A DNA stretch of 64,000 bases from Streptomyces sp. NBC_00273 (GTDB taxonomy: Bacteria > Actinomycetota > Actinomycetes > Streptomycetales > Streptomycetaceae): the NCBI RefSeq assembly GCF_036178145.1, contig NZ_CP108067.1:8385001-8449000 (forward strand). The letters run 5' to 3'. The position numbers and the translations under genes were made by a program. Below the pieces are notes generated by a model that searched no databases, was not told where the DNA came from, and worked only from the letters and a program-made list of their open reading frames with translations. Of this stretch, positions 32,815-41,254 are shown in pieces. Position 1 is the first letter of the stretch; each line of letters begins with the position of its first letter.

Positions 32815-34440
32815 ATGAGCAGCAGTGTCACCCGCACGACCGGGAACGAGCCTTCGCAGTCCGCCGACGGGCCCCGGTCCGCCGCGGCCACGCCCCCCGC
32901 GACCGCCCGGTCCGCCGCGCACCGCAAGGGGCTGTGGCTGCTGCGCGCCCTGCTCGCCGCGCTCTCGGGCGTGCTGCTCTACCTCAGCTTCCCGCCCCGC
33001 CCGCTGTGGTGGCTGGCCCCCTTCGCCCTGGCCCTGCTCGCCGGCTGCCTCCACGGCCGCCGTGCCCGGGCCGGCTTCGGCCTCGGACTCCTCGCCGGGC
33101 TCGGCTACCTGCTGCCGCTCCTCGTGTGGACCGGCGAGGAGGTCGGCCCGGTGCCCTGGCTGGCGCTGAGCACCCTCGAAGCACTCCTCATCGGCCTCAC
33201 CGGCCTCGGCATCGCCCTGGTCAGCCGGCTCCCGGCCTGGCCGCTGTTCGCCGCCGCAGTCTGGGTCGCGGGCGAGGCCCTGCGGGCCCGGGCCCCCTTC
33301 GGCGGCTTCCCCTGGGGCAAGCTCGCCTTCGGACAGGCCGACGGCGTCTTCACCCCGCTCGCCGCCCTCGGCGGCACGCCCCTGCTCTCCTTCGGGGTCG
33401 CCCTCTGCGGATTCGGCCTCTACGAGGTCCTGCGCACCACCCGCCGCCACCCGGGCCGCACCACCGCCGCGCTGGCCGCGCTCGCCGTCGCCGCCCCGAT
33501 CGGCGCGGGCCTCGCCGCCCGCCCGCTGGTCTCCGACGCGGCCGAGGACGGCACCGCCGTGGTCGCCGTCATCCAGGGCAACGTGCCCCGCCTCGGCCTC
33601 GACTTCAACTCCCAGCGCCGGGCCGTCCTCGACAACCACGCCAAGCGCACCGTGCAGCTCGCCGAGGACGTCAGGGCCGGTCGCGCCCCGAAGCCCGACT
33701 TCGTCGTCTGGCCGGAGAACTCCTCCGACCTCGACCCGTACGCCGAGCCCGACGCCCACGCCGTCATCGACCAGGCCGTCAAGGCCATCGGCGTACCCGT
33801 CGCCATCGGAGCCGTGGTGGCCCCGGAGACGGGTCCGCTGCGCAACACGATGATCCTGTGGGACCCGGTCAAGGGCCCCACCGCGACCTACGACAAGCGC
33901 AAGATCCAGCCCTTCGGCGAGCGCATCCCGATGCGCTCCGTCGTCCGTCTCTTCAGCTCCGACGTGGACCGGGTGCGCCGCGACTTCGGTCCCGGCAAGG
34001 AGCCCGGCGTCTTCGACATGGCCGGCAGCGGCGTCGGCATGGTCACCTGCTTCGAGGCCGCCTTCGACGACGCCGTCCGCTCCACCGTCCGGGCCGGCGC
34101 CCAGGTGATCGCCGTACCGAGCAACAACGCCACCTTCGGCCGGACCCAGATGACCTACCAGCAGCTCGCCATGGACCGGATCCGCGCCGTCGAGCACAGC
34201 CGCACCGTCCTCGTCCCCGTCACCAGCGGGGTCAGTGCCGTCATCCGCCCCGACGGGAAGATCGTCTCGCAGACCAAGATGTTCACCGCGGACGCACTGG
34301 TCGCCGAGATCCCGCTGCGCTCCGGCCGCACCCCGGCCACGGTCGTCGGTCCGCTGCCGGAATACGCGCTGCTCCTGCTGGCCGCCGGGGGCTTCGGGTG
34401 GATCTTGAACCGTCGGATCCGCTCGCGCCGCGCCGCCTGA
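32815..34440 (+). CDS. lnt: Apolipoprotein N-acyltransferase
   Basis: A 541-residue membrane enzyme that N-acylates the lipid-modified cysteine of lipoproteins. About 7-8 membrane segments surround a periplasmic-type nitrilase domain with the catalytic triad: Glu in VVWPENSSDLDP, Lys in TYDKRKIQPFGERIP and Cys in GMVTCFEAAFDD. The N-terminal 45 residues are cytosolic and Ser/Thr/Ala-rich. No dolichol-phosphate mannose synthase domain is fused, unlike mycobacterial Ppm1. Lipoprotein targets in the window include ModA. Confidence 0.93.
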   Translation: MSSSVTRTTGNEPSQSADGPRSAAATPPATARSAAHRKGLWLLRALLAALSGVLLYLSFPPRPLWWLAPFALALLAGCLHGRRARAGFGLGLLAGLGYLLPLLVWTGEEVGPVPWLALSTLEALLIGLTGLGIALVSRLPAWPLFAAAVWVAGEALRARAPFGGFPWGKLAFGQADGVFTPLAALGGTPLLSFGVALCGFGLYEVLRTTRRHPGRTTAALAALAVAAPIGAGLAARPLVSDAAEDGTAVVAVIQGNVPRLGLDFNSQRRAVLDNHAKRTVQLAEDVRAGRAPKPDFVVWPENSSDLDPYAEPDAHAVIDQAVKAIGVPVAIGAVVAPETGPLRNTMILWDPVKGPTATYDKRKIQPFGERIPMRSVVRLFSSDVDRVRRDFGPGKEPGVFDMAGSGVGMVTCFEAAFDDAVRSTVRAGAQVIAVPSNNATFGRTQMTYQQLAMDRIRAVEHSRTVLVPVTSGVSAVIRPDGKIVSQTKMFTADALVAEIPLRSGRTPATVVGPLPEYALLLLAAGGFGWILNRRIRSRRAA

Positions 34441-34465
34441 GGCCGGATTCGGTCCGGCGGCCTCG

Positions 34466-34471
34466 TAGGGT
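34466..34471 (+). promoter_or_regulatory. -10 hexamer TAGGGT of the Nudix gene (leaderless)
   Basis: TAGGGT is followed by 6 nt and ATG 34478, with no ribosome-binding site. Confidence 0.5.
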
Positions 34472-34477
34472 CGGGGC

Positions 34478-34960
34478 ATGACCACTCCCGATTTCATCCG
34501 CCGGATCCGCGCCACCGCCGGGCACCAGCTGCTCCTGCTCCCCGGAGTCACGGCCATCGTCTTCGACGACCTCGGCCGGGTGCTGCTCGGCCGGCGCTCC
34601 GACACCGGGCAGTGGGCGGTGGTCGGCGGCATCGCCGAGCCGGGGGAGCAGCCCGCCGAGACCGCCGTGCGCGAGGTGTACGAGGAGACGGCGGTCCGCT
34701 GCGTCGTCGAGCGCGTGGTCCTCGTCCAGATGACGGAGCCGATGACCTACCCCAACGGCGACGTCTGCCAGTTCCAGGACATCACCTTCCGCTGCCGTGC
34801 GACGGGCGGCGAGGCACGGGCCAATGACCACGAGTCCCTCGAAGTGGCCTGGTTCGAGGTGGACGCGCTGCCGCCACTGGACCCCTTCGGCCTGGAGCGG
34901 ATCCACCGGGCCCTGCGCGACGAGCCGACCTGGTTCGAGGCTCCCACCGCTCTTTCGTAG
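34478..34960 (+). CDS. Nudix hydrolase
   Basis: A 160-residue Nudix hydrolase. The Nudix box fits the GX5EX7REUXEE pattern: GGIAEPGEQPAETAVREVYE then ET (about residues 49-71). GVTAIVFDDLGRVLLGRRSD precedes it and the C-terminus ends with a helix around LDPFGLERIHRAL. Substrate class cannot be inferred; ADP-ribose/NDP-sugar or mutagenic nucleotides are typical. Leaderless start at ATG 34478. Confidence 0.92.
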   Translation: MTTPDFIRRIRATAGHQLLLLPGVTAIVFDDLGRVLLGRRSDTGQWAVVGGIAEPGEQPAETAVREVYEETAVRCVVERVVLVQMTEPMTYPNGDVCQFQDITFRCRATGGEARANDHESLEVAWFEVDALPPLDPFGLERIHRALRDEPTWFEAPTALS

Positions 34961-35061
34961 TTCCCGGACCGGCGATGTGAGCTGCGCGGACGTGCGCTGT
35001 ATGGTTCCGCTGACCTAAGGCGGTTATCGGACAGTCATACATTCAAGGGGGCGGTCGGCGG

Positions 35062-36261
35062 ATGAGCTCGCGCAGTTCAGCCGGAGAGTTGCGGGCGGGC
35101 GGCCAGGGCCACGTGTCGGCCGGAGCGGCCCCCGGCGGGCGGTTGGCGGTCCTCGACGGGGTGCGGGTCCTCGCCGCGCTCAGCGTGCTCTTCTACCACT
35201 ACTTCGCCCTCGAAAGCGCCTGGGGGAAAGAGCCCGCGGCCATCTTCCCGACCGCCCACCGGCTCGCCGTCTACGGCTGGCTCGGCGTCGAGATCTTCTT
35301 CCTGGTCAGCGGGTTCGTGATCTGCATGAGCGCCTGGGGCCGCACGGTGGGCGACTTCGCGGTGTCCCGGGTTTCCCGGCTCTTTCCCGCCTACTGGGCG
35401 GCCGTGGCCTTCACCACCCTCGTGCTGTACGCCTGGCCCGAGGTCAGGCAGGTCAAGGCGTTCAGCCATGTCCTGGTGAACCTGTCGATGCTCCAGGGCG
35501 GCCTCGGCGTCCCGAACATCGACGACGCCTACTGGACCCTCTTCGTCGAGCTCAAGTTCTACGTACTGTTCGCGATCGTGGTCATGCGCGGCGTGACCTA
35601 CCGCAACTGCGTCCTGTTCTGTGCGGCCTGGACCCTGGCCGGCGTCGTGGCGCCCACCGCCGACAACGGCGTGCTGTCCTTCTTCGCGGCCTCGTCCTCG
35701 TCCCCGTACTTCATCGCCGGCATCGGCTTCTACCTGATGCGCCGCTTCCGGCCGAACGCCGTCCTGTGGGCCGTCGTCGGCGTCCAGTTCCTCCTCGCGC
35801 AGCACTACGTGCACGCCCGCATGATCACCAACCTGGGCCGGGCCGCGACCGAGCGGACGCCCGCCTGGCCCGTGCACCTGATCATCGCCCTGGGCTTCGC
35901 CCTCATGGCGGCCATAGCCCTCGGCGCCCTCGACGGCGTCCGGTGGCGCTGGCTCCCGCACGCCGGAGCGCTGACGTACCCGCTCTACCTGATCCACATG
36001 ATGGCCGGGCTGACCTTCATCCATCTCTTCCGCCACGACGTGGCGCCCGTACCGCTGGTCATCGGCGTGATCACCGCGATGCTGCTGCTCGCCTGGCTCG
36101 TCCACCGGCTCGTGGAACGCCCGCTCGGCCGGCTGCTGCGCGACCGCCTGCGCCGCGGGGTGCAGGACATCCGGTCGGGCACCCCGCGCGGCCCGTCGGT
36201 CGACCGGCTTCCCGCTCAGCCCTCGGCACCCGACGCGGAACGCATCCCGGCCGGCCGCTAG
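35062..36261 (+). CDS. OafA/YrhL-type membrane acyltransferase
   Basis: A 399-residue acyltransferase-3 family protein with about 10 membrane segments. The conserved start is LAVLDGVRVLAALSVLFYHY (the His is the family's essential residue), followed by GWLGVEIFFLVSGFVICMSA and VSRVSRLFPAYWAAV (Arg-rich motif). Such enzymes O-acylate cell-surface polysaccharides, lipids or antibiotics. Downstream it converges on a secreted protease. ATG 35062 with GGCGG just upstream. Confidence 0.92.
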   Translation: MSSRSSAGELRAGGQGHVSAGAAPGGRLAVLDGVRVLAALSVLFYHYFALESAWGKEPAAIFPTAHRLAVYGWLGVEIFFLVSGFVICMSAWGRTVGDFAVSRVSRLFPAYWAAVAFTTLVLYAWPEVRQVKAFSHVLVNLSMLQGGLGVPNIDDAYWTLFVELKFYVLFAIVVMRGVTYRNCVLFCAAWTLAGVVAPTADNGVLSFFAASSSSPYFIAGIGFYLMRRFRPNAVLWAVVGVQFLLAQHYVHARMITNLGRAATERTPAWPVHLIIALGFALMAAIALGALDGVRWRWLPHAGALTYPLYLIHMMAGLTFIHLFRHDVAPVPLVIGVITAMLLLAWLVHRLVERPLGRLLRDRLRRGVQDIRSGTPRGPSVDRLPAQPSAPDAERIPAGR

Positions 36262-36277
36262 GGGCGGCGGCGGGACG

Positions 36278-36301
36278 CCCGCGGGCCTCGAGGACCGCGG
36301 G
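36278..36301. terminator. Hairpin between convergent acyltransferase and protease genes
   Basis: CCCGCGG (36278-36284) and CCGCGGG (36295-36301) form a 7-bp stem with a 10-nt loop in the 43-bp gap between the two convergent stop codons; likely bidirectional terminator. Confidence 0.5.
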
Positions 36302-36304
36302 GCC

Positions 36305-37075
36305 TCAGGACCGGGCCTGCCGGTACAGCTGCACCGCCCGGTCGCCCAGGACCGCGCTGTACGAGATCTCCGGGACGCTCCCGCCGCCCTCGTATCCGCC
36401 GAGCACCCCGGCCAGCGCCCCGTTCACCAGCCAGGGACTGCCGCTGGTGCCGCCGGTGAGGTCCGGGCAGCCGATCCGGCGCTGGGTCGGGGACAACAGG
36501 GCGGTGGTGTTCGCGCAGCGCACCGGGGCCTCCAGGGTCCGCGGGTAGCCGATGATCGTCACCTTGGCGTCGTCCGGCTGCTCGGCGGCGACCGGGAAAC
36601 CGCCCACGAGGTCCTCCACGCTCCCGGTCCGCCCGCCGTCCACCGGGGCTACCGTCGCGAACGCGACGTCGTCGTCCGGGTCCTGTCCGTCCGTCCAGCC
36701 CGGAGCGATGTAGGTGCCGGTGACCTTCCAGAATCCGTACGGGGCCTTGCCGTCGCGGTAGCCCGGCGCGAAGACGGTGGTGTTCGGGCTCTCCAGGCAG
36801 TGCGCGGCAGTGGCGATCACATCGCCCTCCTCGCTGTGCACCACGGCGGCGGTGCAGTGGTGCCCGCTGCTCTGCCCGCCCCCGAAGAGCGCGCCCACCC
36901 GGTCGGCGGTGGCGCCGGGTCGCGCCCACGCGGTCACGCCGAGCGGCGGTCCGGTGGCGTCGTCGGGCAGGTCCACGCCGATCAGGACGGCCGTCGCCGA
37001 CAGCGCGAGCAGGATCCGGGACGCCCGCCGCGCACGGGTGCGCCGGGCCGGTCGAGGGAGCGTGGAGTGGATCAT
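36305..37075 (-). CDS. Secreted trypsin-like serine protease
   Basis: A 256-residue S1-type protease with a long basic signal peptide (RPARRTRARRASRILLALSA). The catalytic triad is readable: His in VIATAAHCLES, Asp in DPDDDVAFATV and Ser in LTGGTSGSPWLVNG. Four cysteines can form two disulfides. Exported and probably extracellular. Start ATG 37075. The promoter region carries TTCAC repeats at 9-11-bp spacing that resemble a PHO box, suggesting phosphate-starvation control. Confidence 0.9.
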   Translation of the reverse strand: MIHSTLPRPARRTRARRASRILLALSATAVLIGVDLPDDATGPPLGVTAWARPGATADRVGALFGGGQSSGHHCTAAVVHSEEGDVIATAAHCLESPNTTVFAPGYRDGKAPYGFWKVTGTYIAPGWTDGQDPDDDVAFATVAPVDGGRTGSVEDLVGGFPVAAEQPDDAKVTIIGYPRTLEAPVRCANTTALLSPTQRRIGCPDLTGGTSGSPWLVNGALAGVLGGYEGGGSVPEISYSAVLGDRAVQLYRQARS

Positions 37076-37121
37076 TTTTCCACCCTGCCCGCCGAACCTA
37101 TGTCCGGAGGATGGAGTTCCG

Positions 37122-37158
37122 TATGAATCCCCTGTGAATCCTGTGAAGCTCGTGTGAA
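37122..37158 (-). promoter_or_regulatory. PHO-box-like direct repeats upstream of the protease gene
   Basis: On the minus strand, four TTCAC/TTCAT cores (within T-TTCACAC, GCTTCACAG, GATTCACAG and GATTCATAC) are spaced 11, 9 and 11 bp. The Streptomyces PhoP box consists of 11-bp direct repeats of a GTTCACC-like unit. The array ends about 20 bp upstream of a TAGGTT -10 candidate (37095-37100) and about 47 bp before the ATG, a suitable position for activation. Confidence 0.5.
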
Positions 37159-37215
37159 ACCCGGGGCATGCCCTGACAGGACCCGCTATGTCGGATGTCG
37201 GCAGTCGATCGGCGG

Positions 37216-38709
37216 CTATCCACGCCGCTCGTACACCGTCACCCGGCGCCCCCGCACCTGCCGGTCCGCCACCACCGCGAAGTGCTCCCGCAGGACCGCC
37301 TCCTTGGCCTTGTCCCGCTCCGCCGACGGCGGCTTCGCCACCTTCTCCGCGTCCGTCACCAGCAGCACCCGCCGCTGGCCGAGCAGCGCCGTCCGGATCC
37401 GCGCGGGGTCCGTCTCCTCGCCCTTCAGGGTGGCCGAGGCGGCCGGCGACGCGGCCAGCGCCACATCGGCCAGGCCCCCGAAGGCGCTGGGCGAGACCAG
37501 CGCCGTGTCCCGGCGCGCGGCCGGGACGAACAGCACCGCGTCCCCGTCCCGCTTCAGCCCGGCCACCTCGCCGGCCACCGCGAGCACGTCGTCGATCCGG
37601 CTGGCCGGGGCCCGCTTGTCCAGTTCCACCGGCAGCAGGGCCAGCACCGAGAGCCCGGCCGCGCCCGGCACCAGCAGGCCCGCCGCCCTCGGGAGGCGGG
37701 GCGCGCAGGCCCGTACGGCCGCTCCCAGGGCGGCGCCGATCAGCAGCGCCAGCCCCACCATGCTGAACAGCACGTACCGGTCCTGGAAGAGCGGCTGCAC
37801 CAGGGACAGCCCGAGCAACCCGAGCTGCGGCACCGCCAGCAGCGGCAGGCCGACCGCAGCCACCGAGAGCGCCTCGCGGTCGGACCGGTCCGCCCGCTCC
37901 GCCCGGTTCGACCCGTCCGCCCATGCGCCCAGCCCGCCGATCGCCAGCAGGATCCCCGGCCCGATCAGCATGTGCCAGGCCAGCGGCGGTATCCAGGACA
38001 CCTGGTCGGACTGGCCGCGGCTGAACAGGATCAGCGGCAGCGCCCCCGCCACAGCGCCCGCGCCGTACGCCGCCCAGCACAGCCACACCCGCCGCCCGGC
38101 CCGCGCCCACCCCAGGGTCGCCGCGTGCGCCGGCAGCACCAGCAGGGACAGCCAGTTCAGCAGGGCGCACACCAGCACGGTGGTTCCGTACGCCGCCCAG
38201 CGCGGCCAGGCCCGCCGTCCGGCCCCGCGCTCCAGGAGCGAGACCAGCAGCAGCGTGGAGAGCCCGGCCCCCGCCGCGACCAGCGCGTACGGGCGACCCT
38301 CCTGGAGGTAGAACTGGACCGCCGGCAGCAGCCCGAGGGCCAGCCCGCCGCCGAGCCCCGCCCAGAACCCGGCCAGGCGCCGCCCGATCAGCGCCACACA
38401 GGCCGCGGTGACCGAGACGGCCAGCACCGACGGCAACCGCAGGGTCGCCGTGCTCGCCCCGAACACCTCGAAGAGGCCGTGCATCAGCAGGTAGTAGAGC
38501 CCGTGCACGGCATCCACGTGTCCGAGCATCGCCCATATCTCACCCGCCGACCGCCCGGCCACCTGCCAGGTCGCCGCCTCGTCCCGCCACACGCTGTCCT
38601 GCCGGGAGAGCCCCCACAGACCGAGCCCCAGGGTCCACAGCAGGGGGACCAGCCACACCAGAACGCGCCGACACCGGGATTCAGCTATGGCGGATATGTC
38701 GGAAGGCAT
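37216..38709 (-). CDS. GT-C (GT39-like) membrane glycosyltransferase
   Basis: A 497-residue integral membrane protein with about 11-12 hydrophobic segments. The first periplasmic loop carries the acidic motif SVWRDEAATWQ (the DE pair typical of GT39/PMT-like enzymes that use polyprenyl-phosphate sugars), and the ArnT-like FYLQEGRPYAL and FQDRYVLFSM follow. The soluble C-terminus (about residues 360-497) is outside. Probable role: sugar transfer to exported protein or lipid. Start at ATG 38709 was preferred over a frame that opens 114 bp earlier. Confidence 0.85.
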   Translation of the reverse strand: MPSDISAIAESRCRRVLVWLVPLLWTLGLGLWGLSRQDSVWRDEAATWQVAGRSAGEIWAMLGHVDAVHGLYYLLMHGLFEVFGASTATLRLPSVLAVSVTAACVALIGRRLAGFWAGLGGGLALGLLPAVQFYLQEGRPYALVAAGAGLSTLLLVSLLERGAGRRAWPRWAAYGTTVLVCALLNWLSLLVLPAHAATLGWARAGRRVWLCWAAYGAGAVAGALPLILFSRGQSDQVSWIPPLAWHMLIGPGILLAIGGLGAWADGSNRAERADRSDREALSVAAVGLPLLAVPQLGLLGLSLVQPLFQDRYVLFSMVGLALLIGAALGAAVRACAPRLPRAAGLLVPGAAGLSVLALLPVELDKRAPASRIDDVLAVAGEVAGLKRDGDAVLFVPAARRDTALVSPSAFGGLADVALAASPAASATLKGEETDPARIRTALLGQRRVLLVTDAEKVAKPPSAERDKAKEAVLREHFAVVADRQVRGRRVTVYERRG

Positions 38710-38869
38710 GAAGGTGCGCGGATCCTCGGTGCGGGGCGTCGGCGGAAAGCACCAGTCTATGGACGCCACGGACGGTTTCCGGGCCGGGTGTTGTGCACCA
38801 CGGAGCGTGATCGTCCGGCCCACCCGCCCCTAGCCTCGCCGCAGGAGCACGAACGAGGGGCGGTACCCG

Positions 38870-40159
38870 GTGAACTGGCTCATCCACGACTACCGCGAGA
38901 GCGATCTCGCAGCGGTGGTCCATCTGATCGACACCACGGCCGAACTCGGCCAGGAGTCCGTCTTCTCGCTCGCCGAGTGCATCGGCGCGCTGACCGACCG
39001 CCAGCCCTGTGTGGTCGCCGTCCACCAGGGCGTCCCCATCGGCGCGGCGCTCGCCTGCGTCACCGGCGAACGGGCCTGGGTCATGCGCATCGCGATCGCC
39101 GCCGGCTGGCGCGGCCGGGGCCTGGCCAGCGCCCTGCTCGTCGAACTGGAGCGACGGCTCATCGCCGCGCGCGTCGGCCGCATCGCGTACGTCCTGCCCG
39201 AGGAGGACATGCTCGGCGAAGGCCTCCTGAACGCCGGCTACACCCGGCAGCCGGCCGTCGCCTACTTCGAGAAGACCGAGCCGCTGCACGGACCGGCCGC
39301 GGGCCTCCTCGACGACCTCGGCGGTCGCTTCCTGCCGAACGACCTGTGGGCCAAGGTCGCCGGCATGGAGAAGGAGAAGGACCTCATCGAGCGGCGCGTG
39401 GTGCTGCCGCTCGCCGAGCCCGAGCGGGCCGCTTCGCACGGGGTGCGGCCGCCGCGCGCCATCACCCTCTTCGGCCCGCCCGGCACCGGCAAGACCACCT
39501 TCGCCCGGGCCATCGCCTCCCGGCTCGGCTGGCCCTTCGTGGAACTGCTGCCCTCCCGCCTCGCCGACGAGGGCAACCTGGCGGCGGCACTGCGCGACGC
39601 GTTCGCCCGGATCGCCGAGCTGGAGCGCGTACTCGTCTTCATCGACGAGGTCGAGGAGATCGCACCGGTGCGCACCGAGCCCGCGCAGCCCGGCGGGATC
39701 CACGGGGTGACGAACGAGCTGCTGAAGCTGATACCGGGCTTCCGGGAGGGCGACGAGCGGCTGCTGGTCTGCGCCACCAACTCCATCCGCTCCCTGGACC
39801 CGGCCTTCCTGCGGCCCGGGCGCTTCGACTACCTCATCCCGATCGGCACCCCGGACGCCGGAGCGCGCGCCGCCATCTGGTCCCGCTACACGGCGGGCCG
39901 CGCGGACGTCGACGTGAACGCCCTGGTGGCGGCCACCGAGCTGTTCACACCGGCCGACATCGAGCACGCGGCGCGGATCGCGGCGCAAGTGTCCTTCGAG
40001 CGGGACCTCGAGGCGGTGGGCGCGCGGGGCGCGGCGGCCGCGCAGTTGGGCGCGACCACGCAGGACTACCTGGCGGCGGTCCGGCAGTGCCGGCCGACGG
40101 TGACCCCGGCCATGACGGGCGAGTTCGAGGCGGACATCACCGCGCACGCCCGGTTCTGA
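38870..40159 (+). CDS. GNAT acetyltransferase - AAA+ ATPase fusion
   Basis: A 429-residue two-domain protein. Residues 1-140 are a GNAT domain (WLIHDYRESDLAAVVHLID, and the acetyl-CoA loop GWRGRGLASALLVELERRL). After a linker with FLPNDLWAKVAGMEKEKDLI comes an AAA+ domain: Walker A FGPPGTGKTTFA near 202, Walker B LVFIDEVEEI near 255, sensor LLVCATNSIRSLDPAFLRPG with arginine finger RFDYLI. The AAA+ part is of the FtsH/Cdc48-like remodelling type. Start GTG 38870 with GGGGCGG upstream. Substrate unknown. Confidence 0.9.
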   Translation: MNWLIHDYRESDLAAVVHLIDTTAELGQESVFSLAECIGALTDRQPCVVAVHQGVPIGAALACVTGERAWVMRIAIAAGWRGRGLASALLVELERRLIAARVGRIAYVLPEEDMLGEGLLNAGYTRQPAVAYFEKTEPLHGPAAGLLDDLGGRFLPNDLWAKVAGMEKEKDLIERRVVLPLAEPERAASHGVRPPRAITLFGPPGTGKTTFARAIASRLGWPFVELLPSRLADEGNLAAALRDAFARIAELERVLVFIDEVEEIAPVRTEPAQPGGIHGVTNELLKLIPGFREGDERLLVCATNSIRSLDPAFLRPGRFDYLIPIGTPDAGARAAIWSRYTAGRADVDVNALVAATELFTPADIEHAARIAAQVSFERDLEAVGARGAAAAQLGATTQDYLAAVRQCRPTVTPAMTGEFEADITAHARF

Positions 40160-40164
40160 GCCCC

Positions 40165-40275
40165 GTTCCGACCTCGGCCCGACCCCGGTCGGAACCCCCT
40201 GACGTCCGTCCCCCGGTTGCGGCGGGGACGGAACGCGAAACGGCCCGCGGCCGCTCCCCCAAGGGGCCGCGGGCC
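40165..40275. terminator. Three tandem hairpins after the GNAT-AAA gene
   Basis: GTTCCGACC/GGTCGGAAC (40165-40173 with 40187-40195), CCGTCCCC/GGGGACGG (40206-40213 with 40224-40231) and GGCCCGCGGCC/GGCCGCGGGCC (40242-40252 with 40265-40275) are three perfect stems of 9, 8 and 11 bp in 111 bp. The last two are terminator-like; together they insulate the next gene's leaderless promoter. Confidence 0.7.
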
Positions 40276-40296
40276 TCCCGCGAACCCGGCTTCGGT

Positions 40297-40302
40297 TACC
40301 GT
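40297..40302 (+). promoter_or_regulatory. -10 hexamer TACCGT (leaderless) of the small membrane protein gene
   Basis: TACCGT is followed by 6 nt and ATG 40309; no ribosome-binding site is present. Confidence 0.45.
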
Positions 40303-40308
40303 CACCGC

Positions 40309-40653
40309 ATGGGCTTCGTCATCTTCATGACCCTTCCCGGTCTGGCTCTGGTGCTCACCGCCGTGGCCTTCCTCGACCTGGCACTGCTCCGCGCGGGCCG
40401 CGCCGGGCTGCTGCCCTGGCGGTGGAGCGGCCGCCAGGGGCAGGTGTCCGCCACCGGCTTCGAGCAGCTCCACGCCAGCTTCTCGCCGGGCAAGCAGAAC
40501 GAGCTTAAGGAACGGCAGAGCGCCCTCGTCATGCGCGACGACGAAGAGGACGGCGCCCCGCCGCGCACCCGGGTCGACCTCGACGGCGGACTCGCCGTCA
40601 TCCGGCTGCCCGGCAGCGCGCCCGCGCCCGTTACGGGGAACAGCGGTACGTGA
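40309..40653 (+). CDS. Small single-TM membrane protein (DUF6191-like)
   Basis: A 114-residue protein: one N-terminal membrane segment (MTLPGLALVLTAVAFLDLAL), then a basic stretch (RWSGRQGQ), and a conserved-looking soluble part SATGFEQLHASFSPGKQNEL followed by VMRDDEEDGAPPRT. I recall this as the DUF6191 family of Streptomyces; function unknown. Its 3' end overlaps the converging kinase-partner gene by 23 bp. Confidence 0.8.
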   Translation: MGFVIFMTLPGLALVLTAVAFLDLALLRAGRAGLLPWRWSGRQGQVSATGFEQLHASFSPGKQNELKERQSALVMRDDEEDGAPPRTRVDLDGGLAVIRLPGSAPAPVTGNSGT

Positions 40654-41254
40654 AGTCCACCGCGGCCGTGCGCTGTCCGGGCGACACCAGTTGCAGCTCC
40701 GCCTTCGCCGGGTAGCTCCCCGTGCCGCGGAAGGTCCACAGCAGGTGCAGCCGGGCCTCCCGCTGCCCGCGCGGTACCCGCTCGGTCAGCTGCTCGGACC
40801 GGGTGCCGTCGCTGCGCACCCACCGGTAGGTGAGGACGCCCGGGCGCCCGTTGGTCGCCACGACGGCCACCACATCGGCGGCCGCGTCACAGGCCGGGCC
40901 CTTGGGATCGGTGCTCACGGCCACGTCCCGGACCTCGATGCCGGGCCCCAGCCGCTGCCATCCGAGGTACGCGAGGACCGCGGCCAGGACGAGCGCCGCG
41001 AGGGCGTACCGACGCAGCCCGGCCAGGCGCCGCCCGGGCGGCGGCGCGACGGCCCGCGCGAGGTCGAGGGGGAACGGCGCGGGCATGGCCGCGGTCACCC
41101 CGGGCCCGAACCGGAGCACGGAGCCCTCGACGCGGTCGGGCGCCACCTCCTCGGGAGCCATCCTCTTCGTCGTGTCCGGGGGGCCGCTGAACCAGTGGCT
41201 GCCGAGGACGGTGGCGCTGTAGTCGTCGCCCTCGGGGGCGCCGGAACCGCTCAT
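40631..41254 (-). CDS. Single-TM protein coupled to a Ser/Thr kinase
   Basis: A 207-residue membrane protein: a cytosolic N-terminus of about 90 residues (with TKRMAPEEVAPDRVEGSVLR), one TM (YALAALVLAAVLAYLGW) and an extracytoplasmic beta-sandwich-like domain with two cysteines (GPACDAA, FTYRC). Its ATG overlaps the kinase stop (ATGA). The extracellular domain looks related to that of the kinase (see findings), so it may be a co-receptor or kinase substrate; many Ser/Thr residues lie in the cytosolic part. Confidence 0.8.
   Translation of the reverse strand: MSGSGAPEGDDYSATVLGSHWFSGPPDTTKRMAPEEVAPDRVEGSVLRFGPGVTAAMPAPFPLDLARAVAPPPGRRLAGLRRYALAALVLAAVLAYLGWQRLGPGIEVRDVAVSTDPKGPACDAAADVVAVVATNGRPGVLTYRWVRSDGTRSEQLTERVPRGQREARLHLLWTFRGTGSYPAKAELQLVSPGQRTAAVDFTYRCSP

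Noticed and set aside
32158..32815. lnt start far upstream of 32815
   Set aside because: The frame is open upstream, but ATG 32815 is directly preceded by a TACACT -10 hexamer and the upstream part overlaps the PH-like membrane protein gene.
37195..40653. Open frame of 1152 codons on the plus strand
   Set aside because: It runs antisense through the GT-C gene and out of frame through the GNAT-AAA gene; composition is Arg/Pro/Gln-rich and no domain is present. Only its last 114 codons (40309-40653) are a gene.
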